DNA of 23,389 nt from Brumimicrobium sp035497735 (GTDB lineage: Bacteria > Bacteroidota > Bacteroidia > Flavobacteriales_D > Crocinitomicaceae), in NCBI GenBank assembly GCA_035497735.1, contig DATJCX010000034.1, forward strand, positions 1 to 23,389, in the 5' to 3' direction. Under the pieces are notes generated by a model. The model worked only from the letters and a program-made list of their open reading frames with translations. It made no database searches and had not been told where the DNA came from. Positions 16,592-23,389 of the stretch are shown piece by piece. Position 1 is the stretch's first letter; every line of letters starts with the position of its first letter. The position numbers were made by a program, and so were the translations under genes.

Positions 16592-16764
16592 ATTTCGAAG
16601 TTTATATAGTTATAACCCTAACTGTTAGAATTTGGTACAGAATTAATATTTTTAGCCAAAAGCAATTACATAAATGCGTTTGAAGCTTTAGATGTTTGAA
16701 ATATTGGTTTCATTTTTCCTTTTATGAAATCTAATGAGTCAGAGTTAATTATTCATTATCTCGG

Positions 16765-16772
16765 CAAATATA
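16765..16772 (-). promoter_or_regulatory. Candidate -7 box for the beta-barrel gene pair
   Basis: The minus strand reads TATATTTG, an exact TAnnTTTG match, about 174 bases upstream of the first barrel gene's ATG. No TTG -33 element is evident. It is the only perfect box seen on this strand in the gap. Confidence 0.35.
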
Positions 16773-17006
16773 GAAATAATTTGAGCTTGTTTTCGCTTAT
16801 GGGTGATTAACTGTTTTACTTTTTTTTTAAAGATATTTGAATAAAATATATCAAATGAAAGTTGATGAAAAACAGTTTTTTGCTTGTTTTAATGTGTTGT
16901 GATGACTGAAAACGCGTTTTGCTAAAAGAGATATTAAGCGTATATTTTTAGGCAAGTGGGTGAAAAACAAAACTATGTCTTAAAATATTATGTTAATAAA
17001 GGGTAA

Positions 17007-17014
17007 TATATTTG
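17007..17014 (+). promoter_or_regulatory. Upstream candidate -7 box for the desaturase operon
   Basis: TATATTTG matches TAnnTTTG exactly, 49 bases ahead of a second identical box. Its -33 region is poor, so it may be an auxiliary promoter or chance. Confidence 0.4.
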
Positions 17015-17033
17015 CGAATCTAAATAAATTTCT

Positions 17034-17063
17034 TTTGTTATCGGATTATTAGTTGTATATTTG
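17034..17063 (+). promoter_or_regulatory. Main promoter of the desaturase/cold-shock operon
   Basis: TTTG (17034-17037) and TATATTTG (17056-17063) are separated by 18 bases, the best full match in the window to the Bacteroidota TTTG / TAnnTTTG promoter. Transcription would start near 17070, giving a leader of about 205 bases. Confidence 0.7.
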
Positions 17064-17275
17064 CACCACTGATTGATAGTGTTATCCCTTAAAATGCAAC
17101 GTTAAACACGTGCTTTTTATATCAATATCAGATTTAAAGAATTCAATTCATTAAGTTTTTCAGCAAAGTTATATTAACTTATAAATATAAAGTTATCAAA
17201 TATTTAAAATTTTCCCCAACATTTGAGAAGGAATTCTCAAGTACTCTTAAACGTAGAGTTAATCTTTACTTTAAG

Positions 17276-18286
17276 ATGAACAATATTAGTAAGCGTGCTA
17301 ATACCAACATGATTGTGAAAACAGTTTTGTTTTTAACTATTTACATTGTTCCCTTCGTACTCCTTAATTTAGGATTAATTACTGCACCATGGTTAGCGAT
17401 CATGCTTTATGTAGTTAGTGCTATAGGAATGGGTGGGATAGGTATGGGTATCATGCATGATGCAAATCATGGTTGTTATTCGAAAAAAACAAATGTTAAT
17501 GAGCGATTGGGTTGGACCCTTGACTTAGTTGGTTGTAGCAGTAGTTTGTGGAAATTACAACACAACGTGCTTCACCATACATTTACCAATATTCATGGTC
17601 ACGATGAGGATATCTCAGCACCCATTATGTTGTTTAGATTTTCTCCACATGGAAAAAGTTATAAAATCCAAAAATTCCAACATTATTATGTTTGGTTTTT
17701 TTACAGTATATTAACGCTGTATTGGATTACAGCAAAAGACTTCCTAAAGACTTTTGATTATTACAAAATGGGTTTAATTAAAACGAAAAAGGAATTACGT
17801 ATGCAGATATTAAAGCTTATTCCAATGAAGTTAGCTTATTTTACATACGCATTAGTTCTACCAATGGTTTTCGCTCCATTTAGCGCTTGGTGGATTCTTT
17901 TAGGTTTTGTAATTATGCATCTAATCGCAGGATTGGCATTGAGCGTTGTTTTTCAATTGGCACACGTAGTTCCAAATATGAATTTCCCTCAACCAAACGA
18001 AAGTGAGGAAATGGATAACAATTGGTATGTTCACCAATTGCAAACAACAAGTAATTTTGCACCAAAAAACAAATTGATGTTCTGGTATTTTGGTGGATTA
18101 ACAAATCAAGTAGAACATCACTTATTCCCAAATATATGTCACGTACATTATAAGAGAATAAGTAGAATAGTCGCTAAAACAGCAAAAGAGTTTGAACTTC
18201 CGTATCACGTGAATAAAACATTCTTTGCAGCGGTAAAAGGTCACGCACAAGTTTTAAAAAACTTAGGTAGATCACATACAGTATAG
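17276..18286 (+). CDS. Membrane fatty acid desaturase (acyl-lipid/acyl-CoA type)
   Basis: The 336-residue protein belongs to the membrane di-iron fatty acid desaturases, which insert double bonds into acyl chains and so keep membranes fluid. The three histidine boxes are intact: HDANH at 61-65, HNVLHH at 96-101 and QVEHH at 278-282. The QxxHH third box is the variant found in front-end (delta-6/delta-5-like) and related bacterial desaturases, but no cytochrome b5 domain is fused and regiospecificity cannot be told. Hydrophobic segments lie at about 14-60, 138-153 and 186-228. It has a strong promoter and long leader, and is followed after 18 bases by a cold-shock-domain gene. Confidence 0.93.
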   Translation: MNNISKRANTNMIVKTVLFLTIYIVPFVLLNLGLITAPWLAIMLYVVSAIGMGGIGMGIMHDANHGCYSKKTNVNERLGWTLDLVGCSSSLWKLQHNVLHHTFTNIHGHDEDISAPIMLFRFSPHGKSYKIQKFQHYYVWFFYSILTLYWITAKDFLKTFDYYKMGLIKTKKELRMQILKLIPMKLAYFTYALVLPMVFAPFSAWWILLGFVIMHLIAGLALSVVFQLAHVVPNMNFPQPNESEEMDNNWYVHQLQTTSNFAPKNKLMFWYFGGLTNQVEHHLFPNICHVHYKRISRIVAKTAKEFELPYHVNKTFFAAVKGHAQVLKNLGRSHTV

Positions 18287-18304
18287 TAAATTCAAAAACA
18301 AAAT

Positions 18305-18739
18305 ATGGCAGAAACATTTAGTAAGAGAGAAAGAGAAAAGAAAAAACAAAAGAGGAAAAAAGACAACGAGGCTCGTAGAGAAGCTCGTAGAGAAGTTAAG
18401 CCTGATGCATGGAGCGATATGATTGCTTATGTTGATGAAAATGGAATTCTGAGAGACACGCCACCAGATCCAGCTACAAAAGAGAAAATTATTGCAACAG
18501 ACATCGTTATTGGTGTTCCACCAAAAGAAGAAGGAGACGACGAACCATTAACAGGAGTTGTTAACTTTTATGATGATGAAAAAGGATACGGATTTATTAA
18601 AGATGACATGGGAGAGAATATCTTCATGCACAGAAGTAATATTTCAGGAGAACCTAACAAAGGTGATAAAGTGCAATTCGAAAAGCAACGAAATAACAAA
18701 GGATGGGAAGCCATCAATGTAATTGTTGAAAGAAAATAA
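18305..18739 (+). CDS. Cold-shock-domain protein with basic N-terminal extension
   Basis: The 144-residue protein has a C-terminal cold-shock domain (about 81-144) with RNP1-like KGYGFI at 93-98 and RNP2-like NIFMH at 105-109, which bind single-stranded RNA or DNA. RNP2 has Met where CspA has Val and is otherwise conserved. Residues 6-33 are very basic (KREREKKKQKRKK then EARREARRE) and probably bind nucleic acid or ribosomes. The middle region (34-80) is acidic and Pro-rich without a recognised domain. The gene starts 18 bases after the desaturase and shares its transcript, which fits joint control in the cold. A strong terminator lies 105 bases after its stop. Confidence 0.9.
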   Translation: MAETFSKREREKKKQKRKKDNEARREARREVKPDAWSDMIAYVDENGILRDTPPDPATKEKIIATDIVIGVPPKEEGDDEPLTGVVNFYDDEKGYGFIKDDMGENIFMHRSNISGEPNKGDKVQFEKQRNNKGWEAINVIVERK

Positions 18740-18844
18740 TTGATACTTTTCTGAAACGTTAGTCTAAAAGCCAATATTTAACCAGAAGAAGTTAGAAAAA
18801 TAAAGTCAGTAAGTTTAAAACTCTGACCTTAACAAATAATATAG

Positions 18845-18876
18845 AATGCCTATTGCTTTTAGTAATAGGCATTTTT
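18845..18876 (+). terminator. Rho-independent terminator of the desaturase/cold-shock operon
   Basis: AATGCCTATT (18845-18854) and AATAGGCATT (18864-18873) form a perfect 10-bp stem with a 9-base loop, followed by TTT and a T-rich flank. The 18740-18844 stretch before it holds no feature I can support. Confidence 0.85.
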
Positions 18877-18988
18877 CTTTGTGTACAATTGATGATAGGT
18901 GTTGTTGGAATTAGTTTTTATAGTTAATTTCAATTCTTGAATTCTTCACTCTAAACAGTAAGGATAAAAGCATATCTTATCATATTCT

Positions 18989-18996
18989 TATCTTTG
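18989..18996 (+). promoter_or_regulatory. Candidate -7 box for the reductase pair
   Basis: TATCTTTG matches TAnnTTTG, 35 bases before the ATG at 19032. No TTG -33 motif was found at the expected distance. Confidence 0.45.
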
Positions 18997-19031
18997 AGTA
19001 ACAGTACTATTAACAATATAATATCATATAT

Positions 19032-19958
19032 ATGAAAAAGATGAAAGCTTTTGTAAGATTATCAGCCTCAACGCAAGAAGTTCAATTAATGGAGATGCCT
19101 ATTCCTGCATTTGGAGCCAAGGAGGTCTTGATTAAAGTGGCAGCATTTGGTGTTGGAATTCATGATAGATATTATCTTCCAGAAGGAATCAACTTTTCCT
19201 ACACAATAGGAATTGAAGGTGTTGGAACTGTCGTTGAAGTAGGCAGTGAGGTCAATGGGGTTTCAGTTGGAGAACATATGATTTATACAACTGCATTGCA
19301 AGCTCAAGGTGGAACTTGGTCTGAGTATACAGTTGCAAAATCAGAGAGCTTAGTAAAAAAGCCAAGTACTTTGACTTTTGAGCAAGCCGCAGCTATTCCT
19401 ATCGCTGGAAAAACAGCTTTAGAAAGCATGCGCGAACTCGAATTAAAAGAAGGGGATACATTATTTGTTGCTGGTGCTTCTGGTGCGATTGGAACTTTTA
19501 TTATTCAATTGGCAAAAGCACAAGGAGTTCTCGTTGCAGCATCGGCCTCAGCAAGTAATCAGGACTATATGAAATCATTAGGGGCTGATAAAACTGTTGA
19601 CTATAGAGATAAAGACTGGATTCAAAAAGTGAAAGAATGGTCTAAAGGTGGTGTAACTGCCGCACTTGCAATTCAGCCTGGAACAGAAGCCGATAGTATT
19701 CAATTAGTTAAGGAAAATGGGTTGTTAATTACCGTTTCTGGATATAATACTGATCTGAATTCTGAACGTGGGATTACCATTCGTCAAATGGGACATAAAT
19801 TCTTCACAACAAAAGAGTTGAGTGAATTGGTAGAAGAAGTTTCTAAAGGAAAGATAAAAGTTATCATTGAAAAGAAGTATTCTTTTGAGAACGCATTAAA
19901 AGCTTTAGAAAAGGTTGAAACAAGGCATGCTAGCGGAAAGTTGGTTGTTGTTTTATAG
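19032..19958 (+). CDS. MDR-family NADP-dependent quinone/enone oxidoreductase
   Basis: The 308-residue protein is a medium-chain dehydrogenase/reductase of the quinone oxidoreductase type. Residues 1-120 form the GroES-like catalytic domain (PIPAFGAKEVLIKVAAFGV, then GIEGVGTVVEVG at 60-71). The Rossmann domain has the NADPH motif AGASGAIG at 147-154, the AxxGxxG form used by quinone oxidoreductases, and TFEQAAAIPIAGKTAL at 115-130. No zinc-ligand cysteine cluster is seen, so it is a zinc-independent reductase, probably acting on quinones or alpha,beta-unsaturated carbonyls. Met4 is an alternative start. It lies 55 bases ahead of an old-yellow-enzyme gene on the same strand, which suggests joint function in electrophile reduction. 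Confidence 0.88.
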   Translation: MKKMKAFVRLSASTQEVQLMEMPIPAFGAKEVLIKVAAFGVGIHDRYYLPEGINFSYTIGIEGVGTVVEVGSEVNGVSVGEHMIYTTALQAQGGTWSEYTVAKSESLVKKPSTLTFEQAAAIPIAGKTALESMRELELKEGDTLFVAGASGAIGTFIIQLAKAQGVLVAASASASNQDYMKSLGADKTVDYRDKDWIQKVKEWSKGGVTAALAIQPGTEADSIQLVKENGLLITVSGYNTDLNSERGITIRQMGHKFFTTKELSELVEEVSKGKIKVIIEKKYSFENALKALEKVETRHASGKLVVVL

Positions 19959-20013
19959 ATGAAAACCTTCATTTATTCATATATTAACGAGTTTTAAAAA
20001 GATACAATTCACG

Positions 20014-21102
20014 ATGAAAAAAACGCTTAACAATCCTGTCCTGTTCCCATGCGGTGTAACTATGAAAAATAAATTCATGTTAGCTCCTCTAACGAATACG
20101 CAAAGTCATGAAGATGGAACGCTTTCTGAAGATGAATTCAATTGGTTAACCATGCGAGCAAAAGGTCAGTTTGGAATGGTGATGACTTGTGCTTCTCATG
20201 TTCAGAAAATTGGACAAGGCTTTCCTGGACAATTGGGGATATTTTCTGATAATCTTATGTTGGGTCACACGAAATTGGTGGATTCTATTCATTCTTATGG
20301 TAGTCTAGCTGTCATTCAATTGCACCATGCTGGAATGAGAGCACCTACGGATTTGATAAATGAAACTCCTGTATCTCCTTCTGTAAACGAAGAGTTTGGT
20401 ACGCGTGCATTGTCTTTGAATGAAATTGAAGAACTGAAAAATGATTTTATTGATTCTGCACTTCGTTCGAAAAAATGTGGGTATGATGGCGTCGAAGTTC
20501 ATGGGGCTCACGGTTATATATTAACACAGTTTTTAAGTTCTGAGTTTAACAAAAGAACGGACCGATACGGTGGTAACTTGGAAAACAGATCACGTCTCTT
20601 ATTTGAAATTGTTAATGGAATTAGAGAGGCTTGCGGGGCCAACTTTTTGCTAGGAGTTAGACTTTCTCCAGAAAGATATGGAATGTACCTTCCCGAAGTT
20701 GTAGAAGTATGCAAACGGCTCATCAATGAAGGTAGAATTGACTTTTTAGACATGTCCTTGTGGGATGTTTTCAAGTTGCCTGAAGAGGAGGAGTTTAAAA
20801 GCAAACCTTTGTTGCGTTACTTTACTGAATTAGATTTAAAAAACGTTCTCCTTACAGCTGCTGGGAAGATTAGAAGTGCGAAAGATGTGCAAAAAGCATT
20901 GGAAGCAGGATTAGACTTTGTTACCGTTGGTCGTTCCGCCATACTTCACCATGACTTCCCTGCTAAGGTCATCGAGAACCCCCTGTTTGAACCAATAGGG
21001 TCTCCCGTTTCAAAGGAATACCTGCGAAAAGAAGGTCTAGGCGAAGACTTTATCAAATATATGCACAGATGGCCTGGTTTTGTAGAAGAAAGTGGTCAAT
21101 AA
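20014..21102 (+). CDS. NADH:flavin oxidoreductase, old yellow enzyme family
   Basis: The 362-residue protein is an FMN-dependent TIM-barrel oxidoreductase of the old-yellow-enzyme type, which reduces activated C=C bonds. It opens with the family's MKNKFMLAPLTNTQSHEDGTLS at 17-38. QLHHAG at 102-107 supplies the paired active-site histidines His104/His105. The signature HGAHGYILTQFLSSEFNKR runs at 163-181 and continues into TDRYGGNLENRSRLLFEI. The late AAGKIRSAKDVQKAL and FVTVGRSAILHHDFP form the phosphate-binding end of the barrel. Length fits the single-domain class; there is no C-terminal FeS/NADH domain as in 2,4-dienoyl-CoA reductase. It follows the MDR reductase by 55 bases. Confidence 0.92.
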   Translation: MKKTLNNPVLFPCGVTMKNKFMLAPLTNTQSHEDGTLSEDEFNWLTMRAKGQFGMVMTCASHVQKIGQGFPGQLGIFSDNLMLGHTKLVDSIHSYGSLAVIQLHHAGMRAPTDLINETPVSPSVNEEFGTRALSLNEIEELKNDFIDSALRSKKCGYDGVEVHGAHGYILTQFLSSEFNKRTDRYGGNLENRSRLLFEIVNGIREACGANFLLGVRLSPERYGMYLPEVVEVCKRLINEGRIDFLDMSLWDVFKLPEEEEFKSKPLLRYFTELDLKNVLLTAAGKIRSAKDVQKALEAGLDFVTVGRSAILHHDFPAKVIENPLFEPIGSPVSKEYLRKEGLGEDFIKYMHRWPGFVEESGQ

Positions 21103-21136
21103 GCCTACTTTCTTCTTTACGACAAAATAATCGAGC

Positions 21137-21292
21137 TTATTGAACTCTAATTTTTCTCACTTGAGTTGTTGAATTTACCTTAGCAAGTACCATATATACG
21201 CCAGGAGATAGATGACTTAAATCCATTGTTATCTGTTATTTACTTTCGGTAGATAAGTCGTAAACCTTACGGTCAAGATTGTCCAAAACAGA
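21137..21292 (-). pseudogene. Decayed T9SS type A C-terminal sorting domain
   Basis: On the minus strand one frame reads SVLDNLDRKVYDLSTESK, a TAA stop (21236-21238), then QITMDLSHLSPGVYMVLAKV and a tail ending VRKIRVQ before TAA (21137-21139). Both halves are in the same frame and together match the type A sorting-domain pattern (VxDxxGRxV, then IDLSxLxxGVYxVxI, then KKIxV). The glycine of the usual GR is Asp here and the in-frame stop splits the domain. Upstream of 21292 no cargo-protein sequence is recognisable. It is the tail of a lost secreted protein, or an old duplicate. The next gene upstream on the strand uses a type B domain, so this is not its own tail. Confidence 0.7.
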
Positions 21293-21429
21293 AGCGAGTA
21301 AAAGTATTAAAAACATTCGTCGGTTTATGTTAAAGAACAGAGTGCAAGTGTAAAAAGTGATAAAATTACGGAATTTAGAATAAATGTAAAAATCACTTTT
21401 GAAATCGACTGATATTCAACTTGATATTA

Positions 21430-21469
21430 AAAGAAAACTCCTGAAGCAAATGTTTCAGGAGTTTTCTTT
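21430..21469. terminator. Perfect 16-bp hairpin, probable bidirectional terminator
   Basis: AAAGAAAACTCCTGAA (21430-21445) pairs perfectly with TTCAGGAGTTTTCTTT (21454-21469) around an 8-base loop. The AT-rich stem base gives a partial U tract on either strand. It could end the reductase transcript or, on the minus strand, that of the giant cargo gene ending at 21596. Confidence 0.6.
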
Positions 21470-21595
21470 AAAAACATATATTTTCATTCTGAAAAGCCAT
21501 CTGTTAAATACCCAGGGGGTAAGAGACTTCCAGATAGTTGTATGAGATAAAAGCACTCAAAGCACGCTAATTGAGATAGAACCTCCTGAAGTTTG

Positions 21596-23389
21596 TTATT
21601 TCAACAACGTAACATGTCCAACTACTTCGATTCTTTCATCATTATTATGTCTTTTAAATTGTATTTTCCATACATAAACTCCTTCTTGTACAATTTCTGG
21701 ATTTTTAAGTCCATAGGATCCATCCCATCCATATTCTGTATCATTACTTTCAAAAATCAACTCTCCCCAACGATTATAAATTGTTAAATTATAATCAAAT
21801 GGATCAAATCCAGAAGTAAAGACTGGCTTAAACACTTCATTGTATTGATTTCCATCTGGCGTAAATGAATTTGGAACAAAGTACACCAATTCTTCGATAA
21901 AAGGTAGTTTATAATAAACGGTATCTGAACATCCTAGTTCACTATAAGCAATTAATTCTATAGTATATAATTTCTCTGCATCATCTTCTATTGGATAAGA
22001 ATGATTTGGATGAGTTTCATTACTAAATGCACCGTCTCCAAAGTTCCAGTCGTATGATGTCGCTCCAGTTGAAAGATTTGTAAAACTAGAATGATTATTT
22101 AAGTTCGAAAGTTCAGTTGGATTTACACTAAAGTCAGCAGTCGGAAAATCGTCTATGCATATATAGTTAAAGGCTGTTGAATCGCTTACACATCCGTTTT
22201 CATCTACTACCTCTAAAGTGATATTATGACATCCTGCTGAAGTAAATGTGTAATTCACATCACAACCTGTCAACTCTGTAACTCCATTAATAATGAAACG
22301 ACAGTCATTCGAGTTTCCTGGAGTTAAACTTGTCAGATTAACCTCTAATGGTGTACAACCTTCGGTTACATCAGCTGTAAATGAAACTTCAGGATTTGGA
22401 AGAACGGTAACTGCTACTTGGTCTGTTCCTTCACACCCATGAATCGACGTTCCAATTACAGTGTAGATGGTTGTACCTACGGTCGGCGTAAATGCAGTTC
22501 CATTTGTTATACCATTGTCCCATGCGTAAGTGTTAGCTCCACTTCCAGATAGAACAACTTGACTTCCGTCGCAAACTTCTATATCATTTCCAGCTGAAAC
22601 AACTGGTAGTGGGTTGACAATTACTGTAACAACATCTGTAGAAAAACAGTTGGCTAATTCAGCCGTTACGGTATATGTTGTTGTTCCAACTGGTGGTACA
22701 AACGCAACTCCATCTGTTACTCCATTATCCCAAGTAATTGTTGCTCCATCAGGATTAATTGCAGTTAAAGTTGCTGTTTCACCAGCACAAACTTCTAGGT
22801 CTGGTCCTGCATTCACTACAGGTGGATTTGGATCTGTTAATGTTATCGTTATGTTTTCTGTTGTACTACAAGCAATACAATCTGCATCAGAAACTGTAAA
22901 TCCAGTATAAGAACCTGCTGTTAATCCAGTAATAACATATTCCCCTGAGGCATCTGTAGTAATTACCGCTGCAGCTTCTCCATCATAGCTCATTTCATAG
23001 CTGGTAGAAGGGTCAAGACCTGAGATGGTAATTGTTCCATTGTTTCCTCCACAGTTTGTTGGGTCTGTACTCGAAACAGTGAATGTTGGTGTATAAGAAT
23101 CAATGGTAATTGTATGCGTTACATTAATATTGTTTCCACAATCATCAGTTACACTATAAATTCGGGTAATTACTTCTCCGTTACAAGAGTTGTTGTCTGA
23201 ACTTTCAGAAACAAATGCTACTGTTGGTGAAGCTGTACAGTTATCTACTGCATCAGTAACAACAGCAATGTCTGCCACTGGAACATCACTTAAACAAGCA
23301 ACTGTAAGTGGTGCAGGATTACTTGCTGTTGGGTCGGTATCATCGTGGATGGTAATTGTTTGAACTACATCAATATTATTCCCACAGTC
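21596..23389 (-). CDS. Giant T9SS cargo protein, 3' part with type B sorting domain (runs off right edge)
   Basis: The frame is open from the right edge to TAA at 21596-21598; the 5' end is outside. A GTG at 23276-23278 is internal, since homologous repeat sequence continues in frame before it. Order of modules: HYR-like repeats (DCGNNI then TITI), a SprB-like module (PTNCGGNNGTITISGL), Ig-like modules (VNAGPDLEVCAGE, VSAGNDIEVCDGS), a PKD domain (YDWNFGDG), and the gliding motility-associated type B sorting domain: VPNSFTPDGNQYNEVFKP, YNRWGELIFES, GWDGSYG, GVYVWKIQFK and GHVTLLK at the end. That domain directs export by T9SS and anchoring at the surface with accessory factors. A cell-surface adhesin or motility-linked role is likely; the ligand is unknown. 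Confidence 0.93.
   Translation of the reverse strand, partial: DCGNNIDVVQTITIHDDTDPTASNPAPLTVACLSDVPVADIAVVTDAVDNCTASPTVAFVSESSDNNSCNGEVITRIYSVTDDCGNNINVTHTITIDSYTPTFTVSSTDPTNCGGNNGTITISGLDPSTSYEMSYDGEAAAVITTDASGEYVITGLTAGSYTGFTVSDADCIACSTTENITITLTDPNPPVVNAGPDLEVCAGETATLTAINPDGATITWDNGVTDGVAFVPPVGTTTYTVTAELANCFSTDVVTVIVNPLPVVSAGNDIEVCDGSQVVLSGSGANTYAWDNGITNGTAFTPTVGTTIYTVIGTSIHGCEGTDQVAVTVLPNPEVSFTADVTEGCTPLEVNLTSLTPGNSNDCRFIINGVTELTGCDVNYTFTSAGCHNITLEVVDENGCVSDSTAFNYICIDDFPTADFSVNPTELSNLNNHSSFTNLSTGATSYDWNFGDGAFSNETHPNHSYPIEDDAEKLYTIELIAYSELGCSDTVYYKLPFIEELVYFVPNSFTPDGNQYNEVFKPVFTSGFDPFDYNLTIYNRWGELIFESNDTEYGWDGSYGLKNPEIVQEGVYVWKIQFKRHNNDERIEVVGHVTLLK

Larger units (their letters stand above)
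16592..17275. other. 684-base gene-free regulatory region between barrel pair and desaturase
   Basis: No credible coding frame was found on either strand. The stretch holds a minus-strand -7 box (16765-16772), a 12-base perfect palindrome AAAACGCGTTTT (16909-16920) that could be an operator, two plus-strand -7 boxes (17007-17014, 17056-17063) and a leader of about 205 bases before the desaturase. The leader contains AAGTTA-TAT-TAACTT (about 17166-17180) and a hairpin at 17221-17242, TTGAGAA-GGAA-TTCTCAA, extended by two outer pairs, 33 bases before the ATG. Confidence 0.6.
21103..21595. other. 493-base gene-free stretch with a decayed sorting domain and hairpin
   Basis: No intact gene was found. 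The stretch holds the type A sorting-domain relic (21137-21292) and the perfect hairpin at 21430-21469. In 21478-21590 there is a stop-to-stop minus-strand frame without a usable start, ending PPGYLTDGFSE, which I do not recognise. A local GC-rich patch, TACCCAGGGGGTA, lies near 21508. It looks like a graveyard between the reductase pair and the giant cargo gene. Confidence 0.6.

Noticed and set aside
18846..18856. Shared ATGCCTATTGC string at about 4587 and 18846
   Set aside because: An 11-base match between an intergenic stretch and a terminator stem can arise by chance in 23 kb of AT-rich DNA, and the flanks do not match.
21478..21590. Small minus-strand gene ending PPGYLTDGFSE
   Set aside because: It has an AGGAGG-like motif but no usable start codon, and I recognise no family or insertion-sequence end.
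23276..23278. GTG as the start codon of the right-hand cargo gene
   Set aside because: The frame continues to the window edge with homologous HYR-like sequence (DCGNNIDVV) and there is no signal peptide after the GTG. It is an internal valine.
1..23389. Window as a small circular element with one cargo gene spanning the ends
   Set aside because: Both edge genes are on the minus strand and would join in orientation, but the content (dnaA, ftsK, lolA) is chromosomal, and contig breaks in repeats explain the ends more simply.

Overview
The window looks like an AT-rich chromosomal segment of a Bacteroidota bacterium, most likely a free-living or marine member of the order Flavobacteriales. The evidence is two giant type IX secretion (T9SS) cargo genes, one with a type B (gliding motility-associated) C-terminal sorting domain, a relic of a type A sorting domain, repeated TAnnTTTG promoter -7 boxes of the Bacteroidota type, and family variants usual in that phylum (RhlE-type helicase, DnaA, FtsK next to LolA, ureohydrolase). 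I cannot fix the genus. No tRNA, rRNA, CRISPR array, intact insertion sequence, phage or defence gene was seen.

Layout. (1) 1-2800 (-): the 5' part of a very large secreted multidomain protein, running off the left edge inside a 696-bp tandem repeat. (2) 3004-4476 (-): dnaA with its own terminator. (3) 4794-8853 (+): a probable operon of hotdog thioesterase, ureohydrolase (formimidoylglutamase-like), multi-pass membrane patatin-like protein and SUI1/YciH-like factor, ended by a terminator shared with lolA. (4) 8979-12281 (-): lolA and ftsK. (5) 12487-13458: two small membrane proteins, convergent. (6) 13718-14998 (+): RhlE-like DEAD-box helicase. (7) 15037-16591 (-): a 53-residue small protein and two overlapping outer-membrane beta-barrel-like genes. 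(8) 16592-18876 (+): a long regulatory gap with tandem promoters, then a fatty acid desaturase and a cold-shock-domain protein, ended by a strong terminator. (9) 19032-21102 (+): two reductases, an MDR-family quinone/enone reductase and an old-yellow-enzyme homologue. (10) 21103-21595: a gene-free stretch holding a decayed T9SS type A sorting domain and a perfect 16-bp hairpin. (11) 21596-23389 (-): the 3' end of a second giant T9SS cargo gene, running off the right edge.

Most of the centre is housekeeping (replication initiation, chromosome segregation, lipoprotein transport, RNA remodelling). The accessory interest lies at the ends, where two large surface proteins share modules and one shows recent internal duplication, and in the desaturase/cold-shock operon, which looks like a cold-adaptation unit. 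Both window ends fall in repeat-bearing genes, which would fit an assembly contig broken at repeats. I did not find a convincing new multi-gene system. The best leads are the shared surface-protein modules, the sorting-domain relic, the unlisted 53-residue gene and a short S20-like antisense reading frame upstream of the helicase.
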